Positions 28,510-37,821 of a stretch of DNA of 64,000 nt are shown here, one piece after another; the stretch's first letter is position 1, and the number at the start of each line of letters is the position of its first letter. The stretch is from Streptomyces sp. PsTaAH-137. Lineage in GTDB: Bacteria > Actinomycetota > Actinomycetes > Streptomycetales > Streptomycetaceae. The stretch is taken from contig NZ_QLLY01000019.1 in assembly GCF_003259365.1 (NCBI RefSeq), positions 62,001-126,000 of the forward strand. Reading direction: 5' to 3'. The notes below the pieces were generated by a model. That model was not told where the DNA came from. It saw only the letters and a list, made by a program, of their open reading frames with translations, and searched no databases. Position numbers and translations under genes: made by a program.

Positions 28510-29429
28510 GAGCGCACCCCCAGCTTCGGGTTGAGGACGGATTCGACCGCGCGGCCGCACAGGGTGAAGGAGAGCGCCACGATGGCGATGGCGATGCCGG
28601 GCGGTGCCAGGTACCACCAGTCGCCCGCGCTGACCGCGCCCGCCTCGCGGGCGTCCTGGAGCATGCCGCCCCAGGAGGTGATCGTCGGATCGGACAGGCC
28701 GAGGAAGGCGAGCGTCGCCTCGGTCAGGATCGCCGAGGAGATGATCATCGTGGTCTGGGCGAGGACCAGCGGCATCACGTTCGGCAGCACGTGCCGCAGC
28801 ATGATGTGACCGTGGCCGCCGCCCAGCGCGCGGGCCCGCTCGATGTACGGGCGCGACTCGACCGCGAGGGTCTGGGCGCGCACCAGGCGGGCCGTGGTCG
28901 GCCAGGTCGTCACGCCGATCGCGATGATGACGGTCCACATGGACCGGTCCATCACCGTCGCCAGCGCGATCGCGAGGACCAGCGTCGGCATCACCAGGAA
29001 CCAGTCGGTGACCCGCATCAGGACCGTGGAGTACCAGCCGTGGAAGTGCCCGGCGACGATCCCGACGACCGTGCCGATCGCCACGCACAGGAACGCGGCG
29101 AGCAGCCCCACGGTGAGCGACACGCGCGCCCCGTACACGAGCAGCGCGAGCACGCTGCGCCCGAACTGGTCGGTGCCGAGCGGGAACTCACCGCTCGGCC
29201 CGGCCAGCGGAGCGCCGTCGGCATCGGTCACGGACTGCGAGTCCGCGCCGACCAGGAGCGGCGCGAAGATCGCGATGAGCGCGATCAGGATGAGCAGGCC
29301 CAGGCCCCACAGCCCGCTCCGGTGAGAGCGGTACGAGGTCCAGAAGCGGGCCAGCGACTGGCGCTTGCGGGCGCGGGCCAGCGCGCGCGGATCGGCGGCT
29401 GGGCCGGTGGAGGCGGTCTGCGTGGTCAT
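28506..29429 (-). CDS. Second peptide ABC transporter, permease OppC/DppC type
   Basis: Membrane protein of 307 residues. The N-terminal cytoplasmic part is charged, then GLWGLGLLILIALIAIFAP begins helix 1. FPLGTDQFGRSVLALLVYGA is the DppC hallmark and RARALGGGHGHIMLRHVLPN the EAA loop. ATG 29429 overlaps the previous stop in an ATGA. With the OppB-type partner it forms the pore of the importer. Confidence 0.92.
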   Translation of the reverse strand: MTTQTASTGPAADPRALARARKRQSLARFWTSYRSHRSGLWGLGLLILIALIAIFAPLLVGADSQSVTDADGAPLAGPSGEFPLGTDQFGRSVLALLVYGARVSLTVGLLAAFLCVAIGTVVGIVAGHFHGWYSTVLMRVTDWFLVMPTLVLAIALATVMDRSMWTVIIAIGVTTWPTTARLVRAQTLAVESRPYIERARALGGGHGHIMLRHVLPNVMPLVLAQTTMIISSAILTEATLAFLGLSDPTITSWGGMLQDAREAGAVSAGDWWYLAPPGIAIAIVALSFTLCGRAVESVLNPKLGVRS

Positions 29430-30514
29430 CGGCCCACCCTCGGGTCGAGCAGCGGATAGAGAATGTCGGCGAGGGTGTTCGCCAGGATCACGGCGGTCGC
29501 GAAGACGAAGAACAGGCCCTGCACGAGCGGCAGATCGGGCACGGACAGGGCCGAGTAGAAGAGCCCGCCGAGGCCCGGCCAGGAGAACACCGTCTCGACC
29601 AGGATCTGTCCGGCGACCACATGCCCGAGGTTCACGAACATCAGCGTGAACGTGGGCAGCATGGCGTTCGGCACCGCGTGCCTGCGGCGCACCGCGTCGT
29701 CCCGGAGTCCCTTGGCGCGCGCGGTCGTCAGATAGTCGCTGCCCATCTCGTCGAGCAGCGAGGAGCGCATGACGAGCAGCGTCTGCGCGTAACCGACCGC
29801 GACCAGCGTGATCACCGGCAGGACGAGGTGATGGGCGACGTCGATGATGTACGCGAAGCCGGTCTCGCCGCCCGATTCGAGGCCGCCGGTGGGGAACATG
29901 CCGGGGATCGGGCCGATGCCGACGGCGAAGACGATGATGAGGAGCAGGCCCAGCCAGAACGACGGGACCGAGTACAGGGTCAGGGCGAACGCGGTGTTGA
30001 AGCGGTCGCTGCGCGATCCGTTGCGCCACGCCGTGCGGGTGCCCAGCCAGATGCCGAGCGCCGAGTAAAGGACGTACGCCGTGCCGGTCAGCAGCAGCGT
30101 CGCCGGCAGCGCGTCCATGATCTTGTCGATGACGGGTGTGTGGTACTGGAACGAGATCCCGAAGTCGCCGGTCAGCGCGTCCCCGACGTAGCTCGTGAAC
30201 TGCTTCCACATCGGCTGGTCGAGGCCGTACTGGTGGCGCAGGTTGGCGAGTTGCTCGGTGGAGACCTTGCGGCCGCCGGTCATCTGCTTGACCGGGTCGC
30301 TCGGGATGAGGCGGAAGAGGAAGAAGCTGGTGACGAGGACGGCGAAGAGGGAGACCACGGCCCCCGCGATCTTCGCCCCCGCGTACTTCAGGTATTCCGT
30401 GGTGGTGCGGGCCCGGGGGCCGCGGGCGGCCGACAGCGGCCCGGCCGGGGTGGCCGGGTCGTCGTCGGGACCGTCCGCGGGCTGCACGAGCGCCGGAGTG
30501 CTGTCAGCTGTCAT
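29426..30514 (-). CDS. Second peptide ABC transporter, permease OppB/DppB type
   Basis: Membrane protein of 362 residues, longer than the OppB-type permease near 4 kb because of an N-terminal cytoplasmic extension rich in Pro and Asp (PADGPDDDPATPAGPLSA). LFRLIPSDPVKQMTGG matches the OppB loop and RAKGLRDDAVRRRHAVPNAM the EAA region. It follows the binding-protein gene by 73 bases and overlaps the next permease by ATGA. Confidence 0.92.
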   Translation of the reverse strand: MTADSTPALVQPADGPDDDPATPAGPLSAARGPRARTTTEYLKYAGAKIAGAVVSLFAVLVTSFFLFRLIPSDPVKQMTGGRKVSTEQLANLRHQYGLDQPMWKQFTSYVGDALTGDFGISFQYHTPVIDKIMDALPATLLLTGTAYVLYSALGIWLGTRTAWRNGSRSDRFNTAFALTLYSVPSFWLGLLLIIVFAVGIGPIPGMFPTGGLESGGETGFAYIIDVAHHLVLPVITLVAVGYAQTLLVMRSSLLDEMGSDYLTTARAKGLRDDAVRRRHAVPNAMLPTFTLMFVNLGHVVAGQILVETVFSWPGLGGLFYSALSVPDLPLVQGLFFVFATAVILANTLADILYPLLDPRVGR

Positions 30515-30587
30515 GGTTCACGTGTTCTCTGCTGGTCATGCGAACTCTCGTTGCTCGTGCGGGTGTTGAGGTCCGAACCTGCGCCGG

Positions 30588-32474
30588 TTACTCGCGCTCG
30601 TCGGCCGTCGTGCGGCGGCGCCTGGTGAAGAGGATCCCGCCGCCGATGACCACCAGGGCGGCGACCACGATGCCGATCACCACTCCGGTCGTGCTGGACG
30701 AGTCCGAACTCCCGCTGTCGGAGGAGGACACCGGCTCGGCCGACCACCAGCTCCAGTAGCCGTCCTGGCCGTAGATGTTGCCCGCGGCGGTCGGCATGGT
30801 CTCGATGGACTTGATCTGGTCGGTGCGGTAGGCCTCGACGGCGTTCGGATACGCCATGACGTTCATGTACCCCGAGTCGTACAGCCACGACTCCATCTGC
30901 TTGACGTAGTCCGCGCGCTTGGCCGGGTCGTACTCGGCGAGCTGCTTGCCGTACAGGTCGTCGAACTTCTTGTCGCAGATGAAGTTGTCGGTCGCCGCGC
31001 TCTCCTTCGCCTTCGCGGGCAGGGCCGCGCAGGTGTGGATGCCGAGCACGAAGTCCGGGTCGGGGTTGACCGACCAGCCGTCGAACGCGAGGTCGTACTC
31101 ACCGGCGTACCAGGGGACGGAGACGTCGTCGAGGCAGTCGACCTTCAGGCCGATGCCGATCTTGCCCCACCACTCCTTGAGGTACTTGCCGACCGCCTTG
31201 TCGTTCGGGTCGGTGGCGTGGCACAGGATGCGCAGGTTCAGCGCCTTGCCGTCCTTGCCGACGCGCTTGCCGTCCTTCAGCTTGTAGCCGGCCTCGTCGA
31301 GGAGCTTGCCCGCCGCGTCGGGGTCGTAGGCCAGCTTCTGGCTGTCCTCGGGCGTCCAGAAGTAGTCCTTGAAGCGCGGCGGGATGTACCCCTCGCCCTG
31401 CACGGCGTGGCCCCGGAAGACCTTGTCGACGATGGTCTTGGTGTCGACCGAGCGGAACAGCGCCTGGCGGACCTTCTGGTCGAGCAGCGCCTTGTTGCCG
31501 TCGCCGAACTTCTTGCCGTCCTTGGTGCGGGCGCCGGGGTTGGTGGCGATCGCGTAGAAGCGGCGGCCGGGACCCTCGTTGACCTTGATGTTCTTCTCGC
31601 CCTTGAGCGAGGCGGCCTGGGCCGGGGTCAGGGCGGGCGAACCGGCGACGAAGGAGACCTCGCCCTTGCGCAGGGCGGCGACCGCGGCGTCCTGGTCCTT
31701 GTACGTCTTGAAGACGATCTCGTCGAACTGCGTCTTCTTCGACTTGCGCCAGAAGTCGGGGTTCCGCTTCAGCTTCACGTACTGGTCGGTCTTGTAGTCC
31801 GTGAGGATGAACGGCCCGTTGCCCACGATCGGGAACTTCTGGTCGTTGTTGAACTTCGAGTAGTCCTTGACGTCCTTCCACACGTGCTCGGGCACGATCG
31901 GGACGTCGAGCGAGGTCATCGTCGCCTGCGGCTTCTTCAGCTTGATGACGAGCTCGGTGTCGCTGGGCGCGGTGACCTTCTCGAAGTTGCCGACGAACGA
32001 ACCATTGGCGGTGGCCGCCGCGTCGTCCGTCATCATCTTGTTGAACGTGAAGGCCGCGTCGTGCGCGGTGGCCTTCTCACCGTCCGACCACTTGGAGTCG
32101 GAGCGGATGGTGTACGTCCAGGTGAGCTTGTCGGACGACGGCTCCCACTTGGTCGCGAAACCCGGGACTACGTGGTTGTCCTTCGGGTCGTAGTTGGTGG
32201 GGTAGTCGTACATCAGGCGCAGGATGCTGGTGCTGACCAGCCGGGTCGCCAGGAACGGGCTCAGCGAGTCGACGCTCTGCGCGAGCGCGACGGTGAGGAC
32301 CTTCTTGCCGCCGTCGTCGGCCGCCTTCGCCTCGTGGGGCGCGGGGTTGAGCGGCGTGGCGAGGGCCGCGGTCAGGCTGAAGGCCGCGGCGCCGGCCGCG
32401 AGGAGAACCCGCATGCCGCGGTGGTTCGTTCTGTCGTGCTGATCGTGCGTATCTCGCTGAGCTTTCGTGGCCAT
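30588..32474 (-). CDS. Second peptide ABC transporter, binding protein with C-terminal membrane anchor
   Basis: Family 5 binding protein of 628 residues. The N-terminal hydrophobic segment (MRVLLAAGAAAFSLTAAL) is an export signal without a lipobox. The mature domain is typical (SDSKWSDGEKATAHDAAFTF, GNGPFILTDYK). At the end comes a Ser/Thr-rich linker, then a transmembrane helix GVVIGIVVAALVVIGGGILF followed by RRRR. So it is anchored by its C-terminus rather than by lipid, which is unusual. ATG 32474 follows GAGGTG. It heads the leftward operon. Confidence 0.92.
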   Translation of the reverse strand: MATKAQRDTHDQHDRTNHRGMRVLLAAGAAAFSLTAALATPLNPAPHEAKAADDGGKKVLTVALAQSVDSLSPFLATRLVSTSILRLMYDYPTNYDPKDNHVVPGFATKWEPSSDKLTWTYTIRSDSKWSDGEKATAHDAAFTFNKMMTDDAAATANGSFVGNFEKVTAPSDTELVIKLKKPQATMTSLDVPIVPEHVWKDVKDYSKFNNDQKFPIVGNGPFILTDYKTDQYVKLKRNPDFWRKSKKTQFDEIVFKTYKDQDAAVAALRKGEVSFVAGSPALTPAQAASLKGEKNIKVNEGPGRRFYAIATNPGARTKDGKKFGDGNKALLDQKVRQALFRSVDTKTIVDKVFRGHAVQGEGYIPPRFKDYFWTPEDSQKLAYDPDAAGKLLDEAGYKLKDGKRVGKDGKALNLRILCHATDPNDKAVGKYLKEWWGKIGIGLKVDCLDDVSVPWYAGEYDLAFDGWSVNPDPDFVLGIHTCAALPAKAKESAATDNFICDKKFDDLYGKQLAEYDPAKRADYVKQMESWLYDSGYMNVMAYPNAVEAYRTDQIKSIETMPTAAGNIYGQDGYWSWWSAEPVSSSDSGSSDSSSTTGVVIGIVVAALVVIGGGILFTRRRRTTADERE

Positions 32475-32524
32475 GGGGCGGACACCTCGCGTCGTGAATC
32501 TCACAGCAGGCTGAATGAAGTGAG

Positions 32525-32554
32525 TGTCTATCAGCGGCTCTTGACGTGCGTCAA
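32525..32554 (-). promoter_or_regulatory. Candidate promoter of the second ABC operon
   Basis: Read leftward: -35 TTGACG (32554-32549), 18-base spacer, -10 TAGACA (32530-32525). Transcription would start about 45 bases before ATG 32474. Confidence 0.5.
32541..32554. promoter_or_regulatory. Palindrome over the -35 box
   Basis: TTGACGTGCGTCAA is a perfect palindrome covering the proposed -35 element. A second TTGACC...GGTCAA inverted pair with a 17-base spacer lies at 32593-32621. Both suggest a repressor or activator that recognises TTGAC half-sites. Confidence 0.5.
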
Positions 32555-32682
32555 CGGCAGGTGAACCCCATGTGGCCTGCGGAAATAACGAGTTGACCTG
32601 CATTTCACGCACATTGGTCAAGACCTCTGATGCTTTGCAGGCCAGCGGGTGGCGACGTAGCGGACGTATGTGCGTGATGTAC

Positions 32683-32720
32683 GTGAAAGGCCCGCACCGG
32701 TAACGGTGCGGGCCTTTCAC
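32683..32720. terminator. Strong hairpin after the leftward EspI-like gene
   Basis: Perfect 17-base arms (32683-32699 and 32704-32720) with a GTAA loop. It lies 20 bases past the end of the gene at 32740 and separates the ESX region from the ABC operon. Confidence 0.8.
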
Positions 32721-32739
32721 CGAGTTGGCGAAATCGTTG

Positions 32740-35214
32740 CTACTGGTGGGGCGGGGGTGGCTGCGGGGACCACTGGACGGGGGGTGCGGGGGGCTGGCCC
32801 TGCTGGGGGTGGGGCTGAGGATGCGGCTGTTGGGGCTGCGGATGGGGTTGGGCCTGTGGTGGCTGCTGGGCCCAGGGGTTGGCCTGCTGCTGGCCCCGCG
32901 CGAAGCCCTCGGCGACCAGCGCCGAGAGTTCGAAGTACGCCTCCCGCACCTTGGGCCGCATCATGTCGAGGTCGACCTCGGCGCCGGCCGCCAGGTGCTC
33001 GTCGAACGGGATCACGACGACACCGCGGCAGCGCGTCTCGAAGTGGCCGACGATGTCCTCCACCTTGATCATCTTGCCGGTCTCGCGCACTCCGGAGATG
33101 ACGGTGAGGGAGCGCGCCACCAGTTCCGAATAGCCGTGCGCCGACAGCCAGTCGAGGGTGGTGCTGGCGCTTGAGGCGCCGTCGACCGACGGGGTCGAGA
33201 TGATGATCAACTGGTCGGCGAGGTCGAGCACTCCGCGCATCGCGGAGTAGAGCAGGCCGGTGCCGGAGTCGGTCAGGATGATCGGGTACTGCTTGCCGAG
33301 CACGTCGATGGCGCGGCGGTAGTCCTCGTCCTGGAACGTCGTCGAGACGGCCGGGTCCACGTCGTTGGCGATGATCTCCAGGCCGGAGGGCGCCTGCGAG
33401 GTGAACTGCCGGATGTCCATGTACGAGTGGAGATTCGGGATCGCCTGCACCAGGTCGCGGATGGTCGCCCCGGTCTCCCGGCGCACACGGCGGCCGAGCG
33501 TGCCGGCGTCCGGGTTGGCGTCGATCGCGAGGATCTTGTCCTGCCGCTCGGCCGCGAGGGTCGAGCCCAGCGCCGTGGTCGTCGTCGTCTTGCCGACGCC
33601 GCCCTTGAGGCTGATCACGGCGATCCGGTAGCAGGACATGACCGGCGTACGGATCAGCTGGAGCTTGCGCTGCCGCTCGGCCTCCTCCTTCTTCGCCCCG
33701 ATCTTGAAACGGCTGCCGGACGCGCTGGGCGCCTTGCTCTTGGCCTTCTGCCGCTTGTTGTTGAGCAGCCGGTCGGCCGACAGCTCGACGGCGGCCGTGT
33801 AGCCGAGCGGGGCACCGCCGACGCTCGTGGGCTGCCGCTGATCGTGCTGCACCGGCTGCGGCCAGGCGGCGCCGGTGCGGGGGTCTACGGCGGGGTGGGG
33901 CGGTTGTGTGCCGGGTGCGCCCGGTGTGCTTTGTACGGGCGGGCCGGGGTTGGCGTGCGGCGGGGTCGGCGGCGGGCCGGTCTGTGGGGGGAAGGGCTGG
34001 TTCGGAGCGGGTTGCGGGGGAGGGAAGCCGTAGCCCGGCTGGGGATGGGGGTGCGGCTGGGCCGGGGGCTGGGGGAAGCCGTAGCTCGGTTGGGGCTGAC
34101 CGGGTTGGGGGAAGCCGTAGCCGCTCTGCGGGGTAGGGGGGGTGGGGTCGGGCTGGGCCGGGGGCTGCGGCGGGCCGTAACCGGCTTGCGGGGCAGGGGG
34201 GTTGGGGTCGGGCTGGGCCGGGGGCTGCGGCGGGCCGTAACCGGCCTGTGGTGCGGGGGAGTCGGGCGCGGGCTGAGCGGGCGGGGGCGGGCCGTATCCG
34301 CCCTGCGCCGCGGCAGGGGGTGGCGTCGGCTGAGGGTGTTCCGGCTGGGCCGGGGGTTGCGGCTGAGGTTGGCCGGGCTGTGGGAAGCCGTAACCGGTCT
34401 GCGGGGCAGGGGTGTTGGGGTCGGGCTGGGTCGGGGGCTGCGGCGGGCCGTATCCGCCCTGCGCCGCGGCAGGGGGTGGCGTCGGCTGAGGCTGTTCCGG
34501 CTGGGCTGGGGCTGGCGGGAAGCCGGAGCCGTCCTGGGGCTGCGAGGCCGCCGCCGGGGGCTGCACGGGCCAGGCGGCCGGGGCGGGTGTGGGGTCGGTC
34601 CACTGCGGCGCCGGATTCGGCGCGGCCGGCTGGAACGTGGGCGGCAGCGGCGGAACCGCGCTGTCCGGCGCGGGCGGGGGAGTCCAGCCCGTGGGCGCGC
34701 TCGGTGCGGCCTCGGGCACCGGGGCGGGAGTGGGAGCGGAATCGTCGGTGGCAGCAGCACCGCTGGCGGCCGCCGCGGTGCCGCCGCTGCGGTCGAACTC
34801 CACGTGCACCCGGTGGGCGTCCACCCAGGAAAGCTCGGCCTGCGGGGCGGACGGCTCCGCGGTCGCCGGTTCCGGGGGCGCCGCAGACTCTTCAGGCTCC
34901 CGCTTCAACGGCCCGGAGAACCGCATGGTCGCACCGCTCTCCAGATCCCCGTCCCCGGCATCCGGCGTGGGCGTGGGCTCCGGCGCGGGTGGCGGCGGAG
35001 GCGGCGGCGGGGCAACGGTGGACGGAGCCGCGGGCGGTGCCGACGAAGGCGGTGCGGGCGGTGCGGGGGCCTCCGGCGCGTTCTGCGTGTACCAGGGCGG
35101 TGGCGCGTAGTCGATGGTGAACTCGCCGGTCCGCTCGACACTGGACTGCGCGTCGGACTGATCGTCGACGGGTGAGTCCGAGCCCCCGTGGAGACCGTCC
35201 CGATCGCTGTTCAC
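32740..35214 (-). CDS. EspI-like protein: Pro/Gln-rich N-terminus and ParA-type ATPase (copy A)
   Basis: Protein of 824 residues. The first ~500 are disordered, with proline-, glutamine- and glycine-rich repeats of the type YGFPQPGQPQP and YGPPQPPAQP. From residue 526 a MinD/ParA-like domain follows: Walker A KGGVGKTT (537-544), AIDANPDAGTLGRR and LTDSGTGLLYSAM. A second Pro/Gln tail ends the protein. The layout matches EspI (Rv3876) of mycobacterial ESX-1, which tunes secretion under low ATP. GTG 35214 has a perfect AGGAGG site. The N-terminal GEFTIDYAPPPWYTQN recurs in the copy at 46126. Confidence 0.85.
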   Translation of the reverse strand: MNSDRDGLHGGSDSPVDDQSDAQSSVERTGEFTIDYAPPPWYTQNAPEAPAPPAPPSSAPPAAPSTVAPPPPPPPPAPEPTPTPDAGDGDLESGATMRFSGPLKREPEESAAPPEPATAEPSAPQAELSWVDAHRVHVEFDRSGGTAAAASGAAATDDSAPTPAPVPEAAPSAPTGWTPPPAPDSAVPPLPPTFQPAAPNPAPQWTDPTPAPAAWPVQPPAAASQPQDGSGFPPAPAQPEQPQPTPPPAAAQGGYGPPQPPTQPDPNTPAPQTGYGFPQPGQPQPQPPAQPEHPQPTPPPAAAQGGYGPPPPAQPAPDSPAPQAGYGPPQPPAQPDPNPPAPQAGYGPPQPPAQPDPTPPTPQSGYGFPQPGQPQPSYGFPQPPAQPHPHPQPGYGFPPPQPAPNQPFPPQTGPPPTPPHANPGPPVQSTPGAPGTQPPHPAVDPRTGAAWPQPVQHDQRQPTSVGGAPLGYTAAVELSADRLLNNKRQKAKSKAPSASGSRFKIGAKKEEAERQRKLQLIRTPVMSCYRIAVISLKGGVGKTTTTTALGSTLAAERQDKILAIDANPDAGTLGRRVRRETGATIRDLVQAIPNLHSYMDIRQFTSQAPSGLEIIANDVDPAVSTTFQDEDYRRAIDVLGKQYPIILTDSGTGLLYSAMRGVLDLADQLIIISTPSVDGASSASTTLDWLSAHGYSELVARSLTVISGVRETGKMIKVEDIVGHFETRCRGVVVIPFDEHLAAGAEVDLDMMRPKVREAYFELSALVAEGFARGQQQANPWAQQPPQAQPHPQPQQPHPQPHPQQGQPPAPPVQWSPQPPPPHQ

Positions 35215-35875
35215 AATGCCTCCTGGTGTGGTCGAGCACCCGCGTCCCGTGCTGGGGTGACCGGTTTGCGTGGTCTGGTCATCACTTCCGGGGACCGTCC
35301 CCCCGGCCCCTGGCGTACGCCTCACCCGCACACGGGTGTACGTGACACGTCCAGACCCAGCCTAATCACGAAAACCAGCAGCACGGCAGGCCCGCCCACT
35401 CCTCTCCGCTGTCCGCTGCGTCACGTGGCCTCGCAACGACGCGGCTGGAAGCGGTTCTTGGTGCGGGTGCTTCCCGAGGACACCTCTGTGGTCGCTGGGA
35501 CGCCGTCGACCGAAATCTCCGGACCGTGCGATCTATGCCTGCGGCGGCGCGGCGACTTCCCCCGGCGCCTGGGCGCCCCCGACGGCAGTGAGAAATGGCG
35601 TGGCGCTGTACGTCATCGCCCATGTGCGAGTCTCCAGCCGTCGCCGACGAGAGTCTCCACGGCATGCCTCACGGCGGGGTACTCAGAACCTCCGGGACAC
35701 CAGGGCGTCCAGTACGCCGAGACCTTCAGCTCGAGTTCCCCCCTACTCCTGAGAGATCCGGCATTCAAGGGGAGCCTCCATCATGGCCGGCGAGCTGGGC
35801 CCGGCGGCCCACTTCCCGTCGTCGAGCTGCCCGAGGGCAACGATTCGAGGGGAAGTGGCACCTCGGGCGACGCGC
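35215..35875. other. Long gene-free stretch upstream of EspI-like copy A
   Basis: About 660 bases with short, unconvincing reading frames on both strands. It should contain the leftward promoter and leader of the EspI-like gene (a TAGGCT-like -10 occurs on the minus strand near 35359). No family, RNA gene or repeat was recognised. Confidence 0.45.
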
Positions 35876-35918
35876 GAGGGCCGTGGCTCCCGCCGTATCG
35901 GCGGGAGCCACGGCCCTC
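35876..35918. terminator. Perfect 19-base hairpin after the DUF397 gene
   Basis: Arms 35876-35894 and 35900-35918 pair perfectly around GTATC. It lies 25 bases beyond the stop of the leftward DUF397 gene. Confidence 0.8.
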
Positions 35919-35943
35919 GATGGGCTTTCCCTGCGGGAGCTGC

Positions 35944-36255
35944 CTACGCGTCGAGCCCGCCGTTGTGCGGCGCCGGCTCCAGGTCGAACTCACCGTCGCG
36001 CGCACCCAGCACGAACGCAGTCCACTCCGCCTCGGTGTACCGCAGCACGGTCTCGGGCTCCAGCGACGAACGCATCGCCACCGCGCCGTCCGGCAGATAC
36101 GCGATCTCGACGCGCTCCTCGTGCTGCTCGGTACCGGGCGCGCTGTGCCACTCGACGCCGGAGATGTCGAGCGCGTAGAGCTCGTTCTTCTCGCGCTCCT
36201 TGCGGGCCTTCATCTCCTCCGGCGTCTCTTTCGGCGCCTCGCCATTCGTCCCCAC
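35944..36255 (-). CDS. DUF397 domain protein
   Basis: Protein of 103 residues. After a charged lead (KETPEEMKARKEREKNELYA) comes a DUF397 domain: DISGVEWHSAPGTEQHEERV, then AYLPDGAVAMRSS and YTEAEWTAFVLGARDGEFDL. In Streptomyces such proteins usually sit beside an XRE-family regulator and take part in developmental control, but no such regulator is adjacent here. It lies 71 bases downstream of the second mycosin on the same strand, so it could be its operon partner. Confidence 0.85.
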   Translation of the reverse strand: MGTNGEAPKETPEEMKARKEREKNELYALDISGVEWHSAPGTEQHEERVEIAYLPDGAVAMRSSLEPETVLRYTEAEWTAFVLGARDGEFDLEPAPHNGGLDA

Positions 36256-36326
36256 GCCGCATCAGCCCTTTCCGTTGCCTTGCGGTAAACGCGGTCAGCT
36301 TAACGGGAGTTCACCGACCGTGACGG

Positions 36327-37736
36327 TCAGTAGCCCTGATGCCCGCCCTGCTGCTGGCCGCCGTACGGGCCCGCGGGCGGCTGTTGGGGGTAGGGCTGCT
36401 GCTGGCCGTACGGCTGCTGTTGGTACGGCTGGTTCTGGTAGGGCTGCTGCGGGGCTCCGGGCCCGCCCCAGCCGCCGGGGCCTCCGGGGCCGCCCGGTCC
36501 TCCGCCGTTGTTGTTCTTCTTGCGGGTGGCGAGGACGACGATCAGGACGATGACGATGAGGACACCGGCGCCGATGCCGACGTAGAGCATGGTGTTGGAG
36601 CTGTCGTCGTCGCTGCTGTCGGAGGCCGTTGCGCCGGAACCGGAGGGTGAGGACTCCGCGCCGCTCTTGTCCTGCTCCGTCTTGGGGAGTGAGGACAGGT
36701 CCCAGGGGCCGTTCTCGCTGCCCTTGGGGATGTTCTCGGTGAGGGCCTTGAGCGGGCTCAGGTCGCCGTAGCCGTGGCGGTCGTCCGGGAGGCTTGCCTT
36801 GTCTACGCCCTTGGCGATGTAGGTCGACTTGATGACACGGTTGGCCAACTGGCCGGGGGTGTCGTCCGGGAACTTCTGCTTGAGGAGGGCGAAAGCGCCA
36901 GAGGCGATGGCTGCGGACATCGACGTGCCGTCAGTGGTGAGGTAGTCGCCCTTGACGGTGTTGCCGCCGGCGTCCAGGTAATCGCCGTTCGCGGTGCTGA
37001 CCGTGATGCTCTTGGCCGGAGCCGTGAGCATCAGCGTCTTGGAGGTGTTCTCGTCCTCCCAAGGGGTGCCGTTCTGGAGTGAACCGCCGACCTGAACGAC
37101 GCCGGGAAGGGAACCGAGACCGCTGTTGCGCGCGATTCCGTCGTTTCCGGAAGCCTGAACCACAACGACGTTGTGGGCGACCGCGTAAGCGATCGCCTCC
37201 TTGTCTGATTCTCCGGAGTAGTCCTGCGAGATAGAGATGTTGATGACGTCAGCGCCTTGATCGACGGCGTAGTGAATCGCCTCGCTCCAGTCGCAGGCAG
37301 TCTTCTTCTTCTCGTCGACCGCGCCGCCCTCGGTGGCATAGATGTCCACAGGGAGGATCTTGGCGTCAGGGGCCAGTCCCAGCATCCCCTGGCTGTTGCC
37401 GGATCCGTGACCGTGCCCCGCGATCAACGAGGACATGCCTGTTCCGTGATCGTCGAGGGTCTCGCGATTGGCGGGGCGTCCGTCCTGGCAGCGTTTGCCG
37501 GGCAGCACATTGCCAGAAAGATCGGGGTGCGTGCCGTCCACGCCGTCGTCGAGCACGGCGACGGTGACGCCTTTACCTGTGGCGACCTTGTGGACGGCGT
37601 CGATATCGAACGCCTTGTTCTGCCACTGGCCATTTCTGGTCGCGTCCGCCGATGCGGCCGGTGCGGTGCCGAGCACCAAGGCTCCCACCATCGCCGCGCC
37701 GCCCATCGCGCGGAGCGTCGTTTGCGCGAAGCGCAT
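36327..37736 (-). CDS. Second mycosin-like S8 serine protease with Pro/Gln/Tyr tail
   Basis: Subtilase of 469 residues. The signal peptide ends near ASADATRN. The triad is D63 (VAVLDDGVD), H97 (DDHGTGMSS) and S272 (DGTSMSAAIASG), with N198 at the oxyanion hole. A transmembrane helix (384-404, MLYVGIGAGVLIVIVLIVVL) is followed by RKK and a cytoplasmic tail rich in Gly, Pro, Gln and Tyr. This matches ESX mycosins, which stabilise the secretion complex and cleave substrates. It lies 85 bases after the glycine-rich EspB-like gene on the same strand, so that protein is a candidate substrate. Confidence 0.9.
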   Translation of the reverse strand: MRFAQTTLRAMGGAAMVGALVLGTAPAASADATRNGQWQNKAFDIDAVHKVATGKGVTVAVLDDGVDGTHPDLSGNVLPGKRCQDGRPANRETLDDHGTGMSSLIAGHGHGSGNSQGMLGLAPDAKILPVDIYATEGGAVDEKKKTACDWSEAIHYAVDQGADVINISISQDYSGESDKEAIAYAVAHNVVVVQASGNDGIARNSGLGSLPGVVQVGGSLQNGTPWEDENTSKTLMLTAPAKSITVSTANGDYLDAGGNTVKGDYLTTDGTSMSAAIASGAFALLKQKFPDDTPGQLANRVIKSTYIAKGVDKASLPDDRHGYGDLSPLKALTENIPKGSENGPWDLSSLPKTEQDKSGAESSPSGSGATASDSSDDDSSNTMLYVGIGAGVLIVIVLIVVLATRKKNNNGGGPGGPGGPGGWGGPGAPQQPYQNQPYQQQPYGQQQPYPQQPPAGPYGGQQQGGHQGY

Positions 37737-37821
37737 GCTCTGACACCTTTCTGGATTCCATGCTGCTGTCGGACGTGAGGCCCGCGACCAAATGGTCACG
37801 GGCCTCACGAAGGCTAGCCGG

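Noticed and set aside
35783..36178. Plus-strand frame starting MAGELGP in the gap before the DUF397 gene
   Set aside because: It reads through the 19-base terminator hairpin and opposite a real gene, with no recognisable domain.
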